A stretch of 7,274 bases of DNA from NCBI GenBank assembly GCA_964390795.1, contig CAYMLQ010000313.1, positions 1-7,274 of the forward strand, in the 5' to 3' direction. Position 1 is the first letter of the stretch; each line of letters begins with the position of its first letter. The position numbers and the translations under genes are program-made. Positions 6,661 through 7,274 of the stretch are shown here, in pieces. The notes under the pieces were generated by a model. The model saw only the letters and a program-made list of their open reading frames with translations. It was not told the DNA's origin and ran no database searches. This DNA is from CAYMLQ01 sp964390795 (GTDB taxonomy: Bacteria; Verrucomicrobiota; Kiritimatiellia; RFP12; UBA1067).

Positions 6661-6667
6661 CCCCTTT
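6661..6667 (-). promoter_or_regulatory. Ribosome binding site supporting the 6652 start
   Basis: On the minus strand AAAGGGG ends 8 bases before the ATG at 6652. It is moderate in strength, but together with the signal peptide it favours this start over upstream in-frame starts such as the one at 6940. Confidence 0.5.
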
Positions 6668-6779
6668 GAACCCAAAGCGGAGGATTGAAGCATAAAAACA
6701 TCCTGAGACCAAGCAGAAAACCGTATTCACCCGTAATCGGTTGGGGATCGAGGAACGCGCGTCGTGTGCGCGTAGCGCT

Positions 6780-6804
6780 GGGAGCGGGGACACTCCTGTC
6801 CCCG
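6780..6804 (+). repeat. Hairpin repeat unit 8 (left arm of element B)
   Basis: CGGGGACA (6785-6792) pairs with TGTCCCCG (6797-6804) around a CTCC loop. GGGAG precedes it. It is the exact reverse complement of 6882-6906. Confidence 0.85.
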
Positions 6805-6881
6805 TTGTGAACGGTTGAGCAACACCGAGCCGCAGGATACAACGAGACGACCGTCTGCGGAGCGACGCTTGGCCGACCTTT

Positions 6882-6906
6882 CGGGGACAGGAGTGTCCCC
6901 GCTCCC
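6882..6906 (-). repeat. Hairpin repeat unit 9 (right arm of element B, inverted)
   Basis: A 25-bp perfect inverted copy of 6780-6804, with 77 bp between the two. The 8-bp stem is 6882-6889 with 6894-6901 around a GGAG loop. It is the only pair in the window with identical stems in both arms. Confidence 0.85.
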
Positions 6907-7033
6907 GAGCTTGCGACACAGGTTCGCCAGCAACGCTCACTCCTCGAACACCCCTGCCACCAACCGATTACTTTTCACCCCGTGGTTGGTTCCGTTCTCC
7001 GCTGGTGAGGGGGGTTATCCCGGCGCCTTGGGT

Positions 7034-7274
7034 TTACGCCCGGAACAGGGCTCCAAGCTTCTTGCCGAGCAGCAGGCTGCTACCCGCGATGGTGACGGTG
7101 AGAAAGAGCATGGCCCAGACGCCGAGGGCGGCCGCGAGGTAGCGGCCGATGCCCATGAGCTGGAACAGCTCGAAGATGGTCTTGGTGATGGGATAGTACT
7201 CGATCTTCTGGGCGAGCAGCAGGCTGTCCGAGACCTCCAGCATGCTGAAGGCGAAGGCGAGCAGCAGGCCGGCG
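7034..7274 (-). CDS. ABC transporter permease, C-terminal fragment cut by the window
   Basis: On the minus strand the frame is open from the window edge to the TAA at 7036-7034, giving the last 79 residues. The fragment contains AFSMLEVSDSLLLAQ, then YYPITKTIFELF, then a membrane helix (about fragment residues 47-67, LGVWAMLFLTVTIAGSSLLL), and a basic end, GKKLGALFRA. This is the usual end of binding-protein-dependent (MetI-like fold) permeases, most like the long iron(III)/thiamine/polyamine group. The protein sits in the inner membrane and passes substrate under the drive of an ABC ATPase. The EAA loop that contacts the ATPase would be upstream and is not visible, so the substrate cannot be given. 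The start is outside the window. It runs in the same direction as the SH3-like gene but is separated from it by 381 bp with palindrome B, so co-transcription is uncertain. Confidence 0.72.
   Translation of the reverse strand, partial: AGLLLAFAFSMLEVSDSLLLAQKIEYYPITKTIFELFQLMGIGRYLAAALGVWAMLFLTVTIAGSSLLLGKKLGALFRA

Larger units (their letters stand above)
6733..6971. repeat. Nested palindromic element B (~239 bp) upstream of the SH3-like gene
   Basis: Inverted pairs with nearly common centres: GTAATCGGTTGG 6733-6744 with CCAACCGATTAC 6960-6971 (12 bp, perfect); TCGAGGA 6748-6754 with TCCTCGA 6941-6947; a perfect 25-bp pair 6780-6804 with 6882-6906; and CCGCAG 6830-6835 with CTGCGG 6855-6860. 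Centres run from 6843 to 6852, as expected if small indels have accumulated. A further local hairpin, ACGCGC/GCGCGT, sits at 6755-6773. The layout parallels element A: outer arms, then a GGGAG-starting hairpin unit facing inward in each arm. It occupies most of the 381-bp gap 6653-7033. I see nothing I can name in the flanking 6653-6732 (apart from the ribosome site) or 6972-7033. Confidence 0.82.

Noticed and set aside
6670..6725. Sigma-70-like promoter for the SH3-like gene (TTGGTC and TATGCT words on the minus strand)
   Set aside because: The two words are 12 bases apart and other pairings match poorly; no convincing -35/-10 pair.
6959..6990. ACCAACC/GGTTGGT 7-bp inverted repeat as terminator of the permease gene
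   Set aside because: An 18-base loop, low GC at the loop side and no T-run on the minus strand; its left arm is better explained by the outer arm of element B.

Overview
The window is GC-rich, protein-dense bacterial DNA with short, hairpin-rich intergenic gaps. The organism cannot be fixed from this sequence alone. The mix of a Tad-type secretion/pilus locus, FHA membrane proteins, an SH3-like exported protein and many interspersed hairpin repeats suggests an environmental bacterium. The PVC superphylum (Kiritimatiellota/Verrucomicrobiota/Lentisphaerota) is my best guess, and it is inference only.

Layout. Positions 1-5446 (+ strand) look like one operon: the 3' end of tadB, a full tadC, then two large single-pass membrane proteins. 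The first has one N-terminal FHA domain (544 aa) and the second has two (757 aa). From 5447 to 5797, between convergent genes, there is no gene; the gap holds a large nested palindrome (5477-5692) and a degenerate 13-bp tandem repeat. On the - strand, 6652-5798 encodes a 284-aa exported or lipid-anchored protein with an SH3-like domain and a helical tail. From 6653 to 7033 there is again no gene but a second nested palindrome (6733-6971). The - strand gene at 7274-7034 is the C-terminal end of an ABC transporter permease that runs off the window.

How the genes work together. TadB and TadC are the paired inner-membrane platform proteins of Tad (Flp pilus) machines, on which a TadA/CpaF-type ATPase acts. 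The two FHA proteins follow in the same operon and have the topology cytoplasmic FHA, one membrane helix, large periplasmic domain. They are therefore plausible cytoplasm-to-periplasm scaffold parts of the same machine, with a topology like type III secretion SctD; that role is inferred.

The most unusual content is non-coding. Every gap of more than a few bases carries short hairpin units (at least nine in the window). Several share a GGG-rich outer frame while their stems differ by compensating changes. In the two long gaps, pairs of units sit head to head inside palindromes of about 216 and 239 bp whose successive arms are nearly co-centred. They resemble REP/BIME- or MITE-type elements, but I cannot name a described family for them.
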